Below, piece by piece: positions 25,010 to 33,205 of a stretch of 64,000 nucleotides of DNA; positions within the stretch are counted from its first letter, which is position 1, and every line of letters starts with the position of its first letter. The stretch spans positions 1,116,001 through 1,180,000 of the forward strand of contig NZ_CP166840.1 in NCBI RefSeq assembly GCF_041346925.1, given 5' to 3'. Under the pieces are notes generated by a model. That model did no database searches, had not been told where the DNA came from, and saw only the letters and a program-made list of their open reading frames with translations. This stretch comes from Agaribacterium sp. ZY112. Its GTDB lineage: Bacteria; Pseudomonadota; Gammaproteobacteria; Pseudomonadales; Cellvibrionaceae. A program made the position numbers and the translations under genes.

Positions 25010-26404
25010 ATGAGTGATGATGATCTAATGACCTTCGTCGGCGAGACTAAGCCGAGCGTCAGTGAAGAAGGGCAAAGTGCGCCGTTAGTATGGAAGGTAT
25101 TGATTACCGATGATGAGCAAGATGTACATTCGGCAACAACATTTGCACTACGTAATACCAAGGTCATGGGGCGTCGCTTGCAATTTTTACATGCAAGTTC
25201 TGCCGAGGAAGCATTAGAAGTACTGAAAAATAACGATGATATTGCGGTTATCTTGCTAGATGTGGTGATGGAAACACCGAATGCAGGTCTAGATCTTGTC
25301 GCTGTTATCCGCAATGAGCTAAAAAATCATCACAGCCGTATCATTTTACGTACCGGTCAGCCTAATCAGGCGCCTGAAATTGAAGTGATTCGTGATTACG
25401 ATATCAATGATTACAAGCTTAAATCTGAACTGACGCAAAATAAACTCTACGCCTCTTTAACCGCCGCCATTCGCTCTTATCAGCAGTTGCAGACAATTCA
25501 GTCTAGCAAAGAAGGCTTGGACTTAATTGTTCGAGCTAGCGCTGATTTGATGAGTAAAAAAGGCCTGCATGAGTTCGCTCAGGGGGTGATTGTGCAGCTT
25601 GCGGCTCTGTTGACGATAGAGCCAGAAGGCTTAATCTGTGTACGCCGTGGTGGTACTTCCGAAGCGCCTCAAATCATTGCAGCTGCAGGGCATTACTGTA
25701 GTTTGATTGATCATCCACTAACTGATTTACAGGATGACGCTGAGCGCAGCATGTTGCAGCAATGCTTAGATGAGCGCAGTAATGTTGTTAACAGTCATGG
25801 TGTTGCTTTGTATTTGGGCAGCAGTGAGCGTGGCGATATGTGTGTTTATGTAGGTAGTTCTGATCCGATTGGTGCGGTGGATCGATCGCTGCTAGAGCTA
25901 TTTTGCAGTAATATCTCTATTTGCGCCGACAACCTTGAACTGATCGATAAATTGCGTAGCTATGCTTATAAAGATAGTTTGGTAGACCTGCCTAATAGCC
26001 ATGCCCTAAATGAACGTATTGCCGAGCTTGAAGAGCAAGACGAGCTTGCAAATTACGCGCTTGTTTTAACTGAAATAGATAATTTGAGCGATATCAGCCA
26101 AGCTCATGGTGCAGAGGTTGGCGAGCATCTTTTACAAAGTGTGGCTCAGCGCTTGCGTAAAAGTTTTCCTGAGCAAGTCGAGCTTTGCCGAGTGTCGACT
26201 AATTCTTTTGCTCTTTTAGCGAATAAGAGCAGTTTGAGTTCAAGTAAGCCTGTTGATGAGCTTTTTGAGCAGGATTTTGATGTAAACAATGCTCAGCTTC
26301 ACGTTGACGAGCACAGTGGTGTAGTCGCTTTAGAGGAGCTAGAGGCTGGTGATAAAGACTGGCTGCGAGCTGCTAGCCATAAGTTAAGTCCTTCATCTAA
26401 ATAG
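25010..26404 (+). CDS. Response regulator: receiver, DUF3369 and degenerate GGDEF
   Basis: A 464-residue regulator. The receiver (about 28-150) has LITDDEQ acidic residues and phosphoacceptor Asp84 in VILLDVVMET. DUF3369 covers about 165-315. The C-terminal part (about 320-460) keeps the GGDEF fold outline (YKDSLVDLPNSHALNERIAE, then LVLTEIDNLSDISQAHGAEV and LLQSVAQRLRKSF), but the GGDEF signature reads STNSF within CRVSTNSFALLAN. It is therefore unlikely to make cyclic di-GMP and may bind GTP or act as a protein-interaction module. Its paralogue at 14775 ends in an intact HD-GYP. Confidence 0.88.
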   Translation: MSDDDLMTFVGETKPSVSEEGQSAPLVWKVLITDDEQDVHSATTFALRNTKVMGRRLQFLHASSAEEALEVLKNNDDIAVILLDVVMETPNAGLDLVAVIRNELKNHHSRIILRTGQPNQAPEIEVIRDYDINDYKLKSELTQNKLYASLTAAIRSYQQLQTIQSSKEGLDLIVRASADLMSKKGLHEFAQGVIVQLAALLTIEPEGLICVRRGGTSEAPQIIAAAGHYCSLIDHPLTDLQDDAERSMLQQCLDERSNVVNSHGVALYLGSSERGDMCVYVGSSDPIGAVDRSLLELFCSNISICADNLELIDKLRSYAYKDSLVDLPNSHALNERIAELEEQDELANYALVLTEIDNLSDISQAHGAEVGEHLLQSVAQRLRKSFPEQVELCRVSTNSFALLANKSSLSSSKPVDELFEQDFDVNNAQLHVDEHSGVVALEELEAGDKDWLRAASHKLSPSSK

Positions 26405-26477
26405 GGTTGCCTTTCTTTGTTTTGGGCTTTCTCACTTTTATAGCTGTGGAAGCCTGCTTGCTGCTCTGTTAGATATT

Positions 26478-27452
26478 TTATTCTGATGTTTCTAAATCCC
26501 ACTGTGCAAGCCAAAGAGCATATGCTTTTTGCGCTTGTTCGATGCTGCCTAGCTCAAAACTAAAGCTTTGACCTGGGGCCAGTTGCGCTAGACGGCACAG
26601 GTCGCTTTTATAGACGCTACCTAGTAGTGGGTAGCCGCCAATGCTTTGATGTTGTTTCATCATGGCGATGGGCTGTCCATCTGCTGGAAGTTGAATTGCT
26701 CCAGCAGCTAAAGGGGACGATAAACGCGCTTCACTTTTGGTCTTTATACAAGGCCCTTGTAGACGCAAACCCATTTGGTTGCTGTTGCTGCCGATATGCC
26801 ATGTACTTCCTAAGAACAGCTGTTGTTGCGAAGGTGGCAGCTTCCACCACTGCTGTGCTGGGATAAAACGTATTTCTTGGTCTTTCTTCGCTGTGGTGTT
26901 TGAGTTTAGGTTTATGCTTGAGTATTTCTGCAGATATGACCAGTGTACGGTACGCATAAGCTGCAGTGTTTGGGGGGCTTTATATGATAGGCAGATGCCG
27001 TTGCTTAAGGCTTTACCGGAGTTCGCACCGAGCCCTTCCCTTTCGTTTACTGCCGCACTGCCAAGTTGTTTTACAACTTGTAAGCCACCACTGATGGCGA
27101 TATAGCTATATAAGCCACTTCTGGCCTGTGAGAGTTTGAGCGTGTCACCGGCTGCGATTCTAATGGCGCTCCAGTTTGGGCGAGCTCTATTATTAACGGT
27201 GATGTCACAATCGGCGCCACAAATAGCGATATAGGTGGCTGCTGTGAAATGCAGCTCGACATTGGCCATACAGCATTGGAGGGCTGGCGCGCTGTTATTG
27301 TTGTTAAGTAAGGCGTTAGCCCAGCGTAAGGCGTGTTCGTCTGCAGCGCCGCTTGGGCTGATGCCTAGGTGCTGTAAGCCGGGGCGCCCCATATCTTGTA
27401 TGCTGCAATGCAGGCCACTTTTAACGAGTGTTATTTGCCCATAGCTTTTCAC
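26478..27452 (-). CDS. pxpC: 5-oxoprolinase subunit C (biotin-dependent carboxyltransferase-like)
   Basis: A 324-residue PxpC/KipA-type protein. It shows the family start LVKSGLHCSIQDMGRPGLQH, LGISPSGAADEHALRWANAL, the YIAISGGLQV segment followed by LGSAAVNEREGLG, and SNQMGLRLQGP, plus the late QLPADGQPIAMMKQHQSIGG. With PxpA and PxpB it forms the prokaryotic ATP-dependent 5-oxoprolinase, which opens the lactam of pyroglutamate to glutamate. It shares one base with the pxpB stop, so the three genes form one unit. It converges on the DUF3369 regulator across 73 bases with no clear terminator. Confidence 0.93.
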   Translation of the reverse strand: MKSYGQITLVKSGLHCSIQDMGRPGLQHLGISPSGAADEHALRWANALLNNNNSAPALQCCMANVELHFTAATYIAICGADCDITVNNRARPNWSAIRIAAGDTLKLSQARSGLYSYIAISGGLQVVKQLGSAAVNEREGLGANSGKALSNGICLSYKAPQTLQLMRTVHWSYLQKYSSINLNSNTTAKKDQEIRFIPAQQWWKLPPSQQQLFLGSTWHIGSNSNQMGLRLQGPCIKTKSEARLSSPLAAGAIQLPADGQPIAMMKQHQSIGGYPLLGSVYKSDLCRLAQLAPGQSFSFELGSIEQAQKAYALWLAQWDLETSE

Positions 27453-28207
27453 TAAAACTGCCCTCCTAAGGCGAGGAACTCTTTCTTCTCAATGGGGCGA
27501 AAACGTACTTCCTGCCCTGCAGTAAAAGAGCTGATCTCATCTCTATTTGGGGCTTGCCAGTTGAGTAAGGTTTCTGGACAGCGGCCAATGATATTCCAGC
27601 CTCCTGGGCCTTCTTGGGTATAAATTCCGGTTTGCCGGTCGGCGATACCGACACTTCCTGCTGCAACCTTAAGCCGTGGTTGCTTTAAACGTGCCGCGCT
27701 CAATAAACTAGGAACCCAGCCTAAATAAGGGAAACCTGGGCTAAAGCCTAAACAGTAAACTCGGTAGCGATTCTGGCTGTGTAGGGTAATAAATTGGTTT
27801 GTACTTAGCTGACGCTCGCTTGCTAATCGCTCTAAGTCAGGGGCGACTTCTTTACCGTAATAACAAGGTAGCTCTATGGCGGGAGCTGATTTTTGCCTCT
27901 GTTGGTTTAAAGGCTTTTGAAACCACTGTTGGAGTGCGTTGATAGCTTCTTGTGGGGGAAAGTGTGGAAATTGAAAGCTCACTAACAGGCTTTCATAAGC
28001 AGGTATGAGTTCTAGAATTGGCCAATCCTGAGCTTTTATAAATTCGACACAAGAAAATAAAGTATCGCTGCAGATATCTGAAACAGGTTTGATGTCTTGA
28101 TCGAGGTGTTGGCCTAAGTCTTGGGTAGAGTTCAGAGGCGAGATTGGATTAAGGTCAGAGAAATCCAGCAGTAAACTGTTCTCATTAAAAACGTTAACGC
28201 AGGGCAT
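27452..28207 (-). CDS. pxpB: 5-oxoprolinase subunit B (KipI-like)
   Basis: A 251-residue protein. The second half has the KipI/PxpB signature: CYYGKEVAPDLERLASERQL, the LGFSPGFPYLGWV motif, VAAGSVGIADRQTGIYTQEG and GGWNIIGRCPETL. The first half is more variable. It acts with PxpA and PxpC in pyroglutamate hydrolysis; the older name KipI reflects kinase inhibition in Bacillus. The start overlaps the end of pxpA by 14 bases and the stop touches pxpC, indicating translational coupling. Confidence 0.92.
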   Translation of the reverse strand: MPCVNVFNENSLLLDFSDLNPISPLNSTQDLGQHLDQDIKPVSDICSDTLFSCVEFIKAQDWPILELIPAYESLLVSFQFPHFPPQEAINALQQWFQKPLNQQRQKSAPAIELPCYYGKEVAPDLERLASERQLSTNQFITLHSQNRYRVYCLGFSPGFPYLGWVPSLLSAARLKQPRLKVAAGSVGIADRQTGIYTQEGPGGWNIIGRCPETLLNWQAPNRDEISSFTAGQEVRFRPIEKKEFLALGGQF

Positions 28208-28904
28208 CGTAAATGGCGCTGATTGCTTGTAATGCTAAAGGGCTATCCCCGTGAATACAGAGGCTGTCGGCGTGAAGCTTTAAGGCTTGGCCGTTGACAA
28301 CGGGTACGGCTTTATGGTGAGCAAAGCAGAGCGCCTGTTGCACGATATGGTCGATATCCTGATGTACAGCACCTTCAATATTGCGTGCTACAAGTAGGCC
28401 GCTTTTATCGTAGGCCCTGTCTGCAAACGCCTCGAAAATAAGCGGTACAGAAAACTTATTGGCAATAATCTCGGCTTTGTCGTTAATGGGCAGGCTTTGC
28501 AGCATTAGCGAACAGTTATAGTCTTTGGCGAGTTCAATAAGTAAGGTGAGTAGTTCTTCGTTTTTGTTGCTGTCGTTATAGAGGGCGCCGTGTGCTTTGA
28601 TGTGCTCAATACTCAGGTCGCGTTTTTGTAATAATTCATATAGCCCATCTAGTTGAGTTCGCAAGCTTGTTTCAAGTTCAGGCAGGCTGATACATAGGCT
28701 CTTGCGACCGAAGTTTGCTTTATCTGGGTATGAAGGGTGAGCACCGATGGCAACATCGTGCTGCAGCGCAAGTTCAAGGGTCTCTTGCATGCTTTTGCTG
28801 TCCCCAGCATTACCGCCACAAGCAATATTGGCTTGATCTATAAAAGGCATAATGCGCCTATCAACATCACTGAGGCCTTCACCTAGATCGCAGTTTAATA
28901 ACAT
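28194..28904 (-). CDS. pxpA: 5-oxoprolinase subunit A (LamB/YcsF family)
   Basis: A 236-residue LamB/YcsF-family protein with LLNCDLGEGLSDVD at the start, ANIACGGNAGDSKSM, VAIGAHPSYPDKANFGRKSL, KAHGALYN and the late SLCIHGDSPLALQ, which together define PxpA. Compared with the pattern I remember best (CGFHAGD and GFGRR), this copy has CGGNAGD and NFGRK, a variant also affecting a histidine. It is slightly short for the family. First gene of pxpABC, four bases after the dtd stop, so it may be co-transcribed with dtd. Confidence 0.91.
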   Translation of the reverse strand: MLLNCDLGEGLSDVDRRIMPFIDQANIACGGNAGDSKSMQETLELALQHDVAIGAHPSYPDKANFGRKSLCISLPELETSLRTQLDGLYELLQKRDLSIEHIKAHGALYNDSNKNEELLTLLIELAKDYNCSLMLQSLPINDKAEIIANKFSVPLIFEAFADRAYDKSGLLVARNIEGAVHQDIDHIVQQALCFAHHKAVPVVNGQALKLHADSLCIHGDSPLALQAISAIYDALR

Positions 28905-28907
28905 GGT

Positions 28908-29348
28908 TTAGCACTCAAGCATAAAGGTGACGGGGCCATCGTTGACTAGGCTTACTTTCATATCAGCAGCAAATTTACCGGTTTCGATAGGGCAGGAGCT
29001 TGTGGTTTTTAATAGATTAACAAATTGCTCAAATAAGGTTTCGGCTTGCTCTGGGACCGCAGCGCAGCTAAAGCCAGGTCTTAAGCCTTTTTTAGTGTCT
29101 GCTGCGAGTGTAAATTGGCTAATGCACAGTAATCCTCCCTCTACCTGCTGCACATTGAGGTTCATTTTACCGTCATTGTCACCAAAAACTCGGTAGTTAA
29201 GAACTTTTCGAGCCATTTTTTCGAGGCTTTCTTGCCCGTCGTGTTTTTCTATACCAATGAGTAAAACAAGGCCGTGATCAATAGCTCCAATCACTTGCCC
29301 CTCAACCGTGACCGAGGCAGGGCCGCTACGCTGTAGAAGAACTTTCAT
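28908..29348 (-). CDS. dtd: D-aminoacyl-tRNA deacylase
   Basis: A 146-residue DTD. It releases D-amino acids (and glycine from mischarged tRNA-Ala) from tRNA in the cytoplasm. Diagnostic motifs are the N-terminal MKVLLQRSGPASVTVEG, CISQFTLAADTKKGLRPGF containing the SQF active-site strand, and the C-terminal NDGPVTFMLE that holds the Gly-cisPro-like NDGP turn region. The length is normal. It is followed after three bases by pxpA. Close association of dtd with prolyl aminopeptidase (upstream here) is also seen in pseudomonads. Confidence 0.96.
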   Translation of the reverse strand: MKVLLQRSGPASVTVEGQVIGAIDHGLVLLIGIEKHDGQESLEKMARKVLNYRVFGDNDGKMNLNVQQVEGGLLCISQFTLAADTKKGLRPGFSCAAVPEQAETLFEQFVNLLKTTSSCPIETGKFAADMKVSLVNDGPVTFMLEC

Positions 29349-29418
29349 CTTAAAACTTACTTAAGTTTAAACGTTGCTTAGTGTACACCAGCTTGCGGCA
29401 AGCCTGTTTGATGCTGGT

Positions 29419-30390
29419 TTAACTAAGTTGGTCGCCACCCGAGCCTAAGCGGCTGGCAATATCTTTTGTAGCTTTGACCAGTGCATCGGTAATACTTGGT
29501 TCAAGGGCGCTGTGCCCAGCATCACGAATAATGTGCAGTTCAGAGTTTGACCAGCGCTGATGAAGTTCGAAGGCGTTATCCAGAGGGCATACACAGTCGT
29601 AGCGGCCATGGATAATAATGCCGGGGATGTCGGCGATTTTGCTGGTGTTTTCTAGTATTTGTTCAGCATCGATAAAAGCCTTATTAATAAAAAAATGCGC
29701 CTCAATACGAGCGAGGCTTAAAGCCATATGTGGGTCACTAAATGCAGAAACGACATCGGGGTGGGGGCGAAGTGTGGCACAGCGGCCTTCCCATAATGAC
29801 CAAGCTTTCGCTGCTGCCATTTTGGCGAGCTCGTTGTTGCCTGTTAGCTTTTGGTAATAAGCTGCGATCATGTCTGAGCGCTCATTAGCAGGGATCGGAG
29901 AGAGGTAGTCTTGCCAATAGTCAGGGAAGATACGGTCTGCGCCGTCTTGGTAAAACCATGTTAAGTCGCGCTCGCGACATAAGAATATTCCGCGCAAGAT
30001 CATTGCGTTAACGTGCTCTGGGTAGCGCTGGGCGTATAGCAGTGCAAGGGTGGAGCCCCAAGATCCACCAAATAAGGCCCATTTTTCAATGTTCAAGAAT
30101 GTACGTATTTTTTCACAGTCCTCAACTAGGGCATCTGTGTGATTACCTTCCAGTTCGGCATGAGGCTTAGATCGACCACTACCACGTTGGTCAAATAAGA
30201 TGATTTGGTAGAGCTCGGGATCAAAAAAACGGCGGTCGTATTTACCGCAGCCGGCACCTGGGCCACCGTGTAAAAAGACAATGGGTAAGCCTTCAGGGTT
30301 GCCACTTTGCTCGACATACAAGGTATGGGTGTCGTCCACGGCAAGTTCGTGGCGGGCATAAGGTTTTATTTCCGGATACAGTGGTGTCAT
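29419..30390 (-). CDS. pip: Prolyl aminopeptidase
   Basis: A 323-residue alpha/beta-hydrolase of peptidase family S33, which removes N-terminal proline from peptides. It shows the oxyanion motif VFLHGGPGAGCGKYDRRFFD, the nucleophile elbow FGGSWGSTLALLYAQ, the late Asp in IIHGRYDCVCP and the catalytic His in IRDAGHSALEP. Size and motif spacing match bacterial Pip. No signal peptide is present, so it is cytosolic. It lies between tatC upstream (104-base gap) and dtd downstream (70 bases). Confidence 0.96.
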   Translation of the reverse strand: MTPLYPEIKPYARHELAVDDTHTLYVEQSGNPEGLPIVFLHGGPGAGCGKYDRRFFDPELYQIILFDQRGSGRSKPHAELEGNHTDALVEDCEKIRTFLNIEKWALFGGSWGSTLALLYAQRYPEHVNAMILRGIFLCRERDLTWFYQDGADRIFPDYWQDYLSPIPANERSDMIAAYYQKLTGNNELAKMAAAKAWSLWEGRCATLRPHPDVVSAFSDPHMALSLARIEAHFFINKAFIDAEQILENTSKIADIPGIIIHGRYDCVCPLDNAFELHQRWSNSELHIIRDAGHSALEPSITDALVKATKDIASRLGSGGDQLS

Positions 30391-30494
30391 GGCGGGTCCT
30401 GAGCCTATGAATTAGGTGGGGCCGCTAATGAACAAGCCCCGCTAAATTATAGTAGTACTCTGGTCGCAGCGATGGAAGCCTTAGTTGCGCTTGT

Positions 30495-31259
30495 TTATGC
30501 GTTTTCTGCTTCGGCTTTTTTCTTAGTTATCATTAGTTTGCCAAAGAACAAACCTGCCTCAAATAGTAGCCACATGGGGATGGCTAATAAAAGCTGGCTG
30601 ATGACATCGGGAGGGGTCATAAACATGCCGAGAATAAAGCAAAAAACAATTACGTAAGGGCGTTTCTTGCCTAGGTTTTCGGCGCTGATGACTTCAGCAT
30701 AAATTAACAGAATAGTGGCAATAGGGATTTCAAAGGCAATGCCAAAAGCAAAAAATAGCTTAATCACAAAGCTTAAGTAGCTACTTATATCCGTCATCAT
30801 GGATACGCTTTCTGGCCCAATAGAGGTAAAGAATTGGAATACCAGAGGGAAGACGACAAAATAAGCAAATGCAGTACCTGCATAGAACAGGGCTATGCTA
30901 CTAACCATCATGGGGATGACGATGCGCTTTTCTTTTGTATAAAGGGCAGGCCCTACAAAACGCCATATTTGGTAAAGAATATAGGGCATGGCGATATAAA
31001 TCGCTGCAAAGAGGGTGAGCTTAAACGGAGTTAAAAAAGGCGAGGCGACATCGGTGGCAATCATCGATGTGTTTTCGGGTAAGAAGCGCTGTAGCGGTTC
31101 GGCAACAAACTCGTATATCTCATTGGCAAAGCTAAACAAGCCTAGAAAAATTAATAGGACGGCGACTAGAGCTCTTAGTAGACAAGATCGCAGTTCAAGC
31201 AGGTGTTCAACGAGGGGTTGGCCCTTGTCGTCATCTGGCATGCTTTGGTTGTTGGTCAT
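30495..31259 (-). CDS. tatC: Sec-independent (Tat) translocase subunit TatC
   Basis: A 254-residue polytopic membrane protein with six predicted helices. Family markers are the start QPLVEHLLELRSCLLRAL with the conserved glutamate, PFLTPFKLTLFAAIYIAMPY, the periplasmic loop FPLVFQFFTSIGPESVSMMT and FGIAFEIPI. TatC with TatB forms the receptor for twin-arginine signal peptides. It overlaps the end of tatB by four bases, completing a tatABC operon transcribed leftward. Confidence 0.97.
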   Translation of the reverse strand: MTNNQSMPDDDKGQPLVEHLLELRSCLLRALVAVLLIFLGLFSFANEIYEFVAEPLQRFLPENTSMIATDVASPFLTPFKLTLFAAIYIAMPYILYQIWRFVGPALYTKEKRIVIPMMVSSIALFYAGTAFAYFVVFPLVFQFFTSIGPESVSMMTDISSYLSFVIKLFFAFGIAFEIPIATILLIYAEVISAENLGKKRPYVIVFCFILGMFMTPPDVISQLLLAIPMWLLFEAGLFFGKLMITKKKAEAENA

Positions 31260-31711
31260 GGGCGTCTAAAATGGTCGGGATTGGCGTTGGCTTCGCTTAA
31301 AGGATCGTTGTAATCGTCCTCTTCAGCCTCATCGTGTTCAGCGTTTTCAGGTTCAAGCCCAAGTTCAGCGTCAGCATTGGGGTCTTGATCGTGAGCGACT
31401 TGCTCATCAATACTGTCTTCTATGCGTTTGATTTCCGCTTGTAGGCTTGCATCAACCTCTTTGATTTGCTGATTGAAATCGTCAGTACCGAGATCCAATG
31501 ATTTCAGAGAGGCCATAACTTGTTCGTTGTGCAATTCGCGGCGGATCTCATCCATGCCCAGCTGCTGCTCAAAGTCGGCACGGGTATTGTTGAGCGCACG
31601 CTTGATCCGCCCAATCCATAAGGCACCTGTGCGCAAGGTCTCTGGCAGGCGTTCAGGCCCAATAATTAGCAGGCCGACAACGATAACGACCAGCAGCTCC
31701 CAAAAGCTCAT
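31256..31711 (-). CDS. tatB: Tat translocase subunit TatB
   Basis: A 151-residue TatB: an N-terminal membrane helix beginning FWELLVVIVVGLLIIGPERL with the conserved Glu and Gly-Pro hinge, then an amphipathic helix (ETLRTGALWIGRIKRALNNT) and a long acidic, disordered cytoplasmic tail. It partners TatC in substrate recognition. Its start shares one base with the tatA stop and it overlaps tatC by four bases. Confidence 0.96.
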   Translation of the reverse strand: MSFWELLVVIVVGLLIIGPERLPETLRTGALWIGRIKRALNNTRADFEQQLGMDEIRRELHNEQVMASLKSLDLGTDDFNQQIKEVDASLQAEIKRIEDSIDEQVAHDQDPNADAELGLEPENAEHDEAEEDDYNDPLSEANANPDHFRRP

Positions 31712-31953
31712 TACTTACTTTCTTCTTTGCTTTCTTCCTTTTTAGCTGTGCTTTCGCTGGTGTCAGCACTGCAGGTCTTTTGCTCCTCAACCTTTTTGGT
31801 TTCGGCTTCATCGTCGACAACTGCTTTTTTAAAGCCCTTAATGGCGCCACCTAAGTCGCCACCTAGGTTGCGTAGCTTCTTTGTTCCAAATAGCAGTAAT
31901 ACGATTACGAGAATAATAAGTAGTGAAGGGATGCTAATGCCGCCTAAACCCAT
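31711..31953 (-). CDS. tatA: Tat translocase subunit TatA
   Basis: An 80-residue TatA: a short periplasmic start, membrane helix ([20 protein letters not shown]) with the FGTKKL hinge, amphipathic helix with [15 protein letters not shown], and a Lys/Glu-rich tail. TatA oligomers form the transport path for folded proteins. It lies 29 bases after hisE in the same direction, so his and tat genes are probably co-transcribed, as in pseudomonads. Confidence 0.96.
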   Translation of the reverse strand: MGLGGISIPSLLIILVIVLLLFGTKKLRNLGGDLGGAIKGFKKAVVDDEAETKKVEEQKTCSADTSESTAKKEESKEESK

Positions 31954-31982
31954 GGTAGTACCTTCTTAATTTGTGGTCGTTG

Positions 31983-32321
31983 TTATTTCTGTGTATTGCG
32001 TGAGGCCTTTTCAACCAGGCCACTTAAATCAAAGCGACGGCTTAGTTCATCAAGCACGTCTTGGGTGTTGCAGTCTAAATGCGACAACATGACCATTGAA
32101 TGAAACCATAAGTCGGCACATTCACTTATTACTAGTTCTTTGTTGTCGGTATTTTCGGCGTCTTTAGCAGCGATGATTGCTTCTGTCGCTTCTTCACCTA
32201 CTTTTTCGAGTATTTTGTTAAGTCCTTTGCTGTGTAACTGCGCGACATAAGATGTGTCGGCATCAGCGTTGTCTTTACGCTCGGCTAGTACGGCGTCTAG
32301 TGCGTTTAACACGTCACTCAT
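31983..32321 (-). CDS. hisE: Phosphoribosyl-ATP diphosphatase
   Basis: A 112-residue HisE of the MazG-like all-helical fold, catalysing the second step of histidine synthesis. The conserved block [20 protein letters not shown] with [11 protein letters not shown] carries the metal-binding glutamates; [18 protein letters not shown] supplies a further Glu/Asp pair. It overlaps the end of hisI by four bases (ATGA-type junction). HisI and HisE are separate proteins here rather than a fused HisIE. Confidence 0.95.
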   Translation of the reverse strand: MSDVLNALDAVLAERKDNADADTSYVAQLHSKGLNKILEKVGEEATEAIIAAKDAENTDNKELVISECADLWFHSMVMLSHLDCNTQDVLDELSRRFDLSGLVEKASRNTQK

Positions 32322-32701
32322 GAATAAATATCCTTCGGGTCCTTAATGACATCTTCACAGATCTGCCACTGTCCGTCGACTAAAGTGCGATAAAAGCAGC
32401 TTTCACGGCCAGTATGGCAAGCAATACCACCTTGTTGTTCGACTTTTAAGACGATGACATCCGCATCACAATCAAGCTGTATGCTCTTTACTAGCTGACT
32501 ATGGCCAGAGCTTTCACCTTTACGCCAGAGTGCTTGGCGTGAACGTGACCAATAGGTGGCAACCATGTTGTCAGCGGTAAGCTGCAGAGATTCACGGTTC
32601 ATCCATGCCATCATCAAGATTTTTCCGGTTTGGGCATCTTGAGCGATGGCAGGGCAAAGACCTTCATTGGTCCATTTAATTTGGTCGAGAAAATTACTCA
32701 C
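32318..32701 (-). CDS. hisI: Phosphoribosyl-AMP cyclohydrolase
   Basis: A 127-residue HisI, the third step of histidine synthesis. Motifs: [49 protein letters not shown] with Asp residues for Mg2+, and [15 protein letters not shown] carrying the zinc cysteines. The start is GTG at 32701, seven bases after GGAG. First gene of the hisI-hisE-tatABC run. An eight-base inverted repeat lies in the 76-base gap before it. Confidence 0.95.
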   Translation of the reverse strand: MSNFLDQIKWTNEGLCPAIAQDAQTGKILMMAWMNRESLQLTADNMVATYWSRSRQALWRKGESSGHSQLVKSIQLDCDADVIVLKVEQQGGIACHTGRESCFYRTLVDGQWQICEDVIKDPKDIYS

Positions 32702-32721
32702 AAAAAGCTCCGAGCTAAAGT

Positions 32722-32766
32722 GCCACAGTTTAGCGGAAAAACAACATTAACTTAGCTGACTGTGGC
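32722..32766. repeat. Inverted repeat between xseB and hisI
   Basis: GCCACAGT at 32722-32729 and ACTGTGGC at 32759-32766 are perfect eight-base arms separated by 29 bases. They lie just upstream of hisI and just after xseB. No U-tract is present, so this is either an operator or a transcript 3'-end structure; the sequence does not decide. Confidence 0.35.
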
Positions 32767-32777
32767 TCATATTTGAT

Positions 32778-33011
32778 TTATTCGGGATCGAAGTCGTTTA
32801 GTACAAGCTGGCCATTTTGTTCGAGTAAGACTTGTACTTTTTGCTCTGCGTCAGTGAGTGCTTGCTGACAGTCTCGGCTCATCTTAATGCCTTTTTCGAA
32901 CTGACTAAGTGCTTGCTCAAGGCTAAGTTCACCACTCTCTAGAGAATCAATAAGCGCTTCGAGTTCGCTTAAGTTCTGTTCGAAATTTTTGATCGATGCT
33001 TTTTTACTCAC
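32778..33011 (-). CDS. xseB: Exodeoxyribonuclease VII small subunit
   Basis: A 77-residue helical-hairpin protein: NFEQNLSELEALIDSLESGE then LSLEQALSQFEKGIKMSRDC, the XseB pattern. It binds the extended helix of XseA. The GTG start at 33011 is preceded five bases upstream by a full AGGAGG; the longer frame from 33038 would read through that ribosome site, so the shorter start is right. XseB usually leads an xseB-ispA-dxs operon in gammaproteobacteria, but here the downstream gene is hisI and neither isoprenoid gene is present. Confidence 0.93.
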   Translation of the reverse strand: MSKKASIKNFEQNLSELEALIDSLESGELSLEQALSQFEKGIKMSRDCQQALTDAEQKVQVLLEQNGQLVLNDFDPE

Positions 33012-33156
33012 GTGCGCCTCCTGAATGGGCTCGAACAATATCGAAGCTCTTAGGAGGGGTCAATGGCCTCAAGTAGATAGCTTGCAGGTCGATAGCTAAA
33101 AGGGGCTTGTAAATAGGTGTATGAAGCGGGGCAGCTTTATAACCAAGTGCTATTTC

Positions 33157-33186
33157 TTGACTAGACTACAAACAGGACTTTCAAAT
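33157..33186 (+). promoter_or_regulatory. Possible sigma-70 promoter for motAB
   Basis: TTGACT at 33157-33162 and TCAAAT at 33181-33186 are spaced by 18 bases. The -10 matches four of six positions, so the call is weak. AGGAG at 33195-33199 is the ribosome site of motA. Confidence 0.3.
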
Positions 33187-33205
33187 CCTGACATAGGAGT
33201 AAAAA

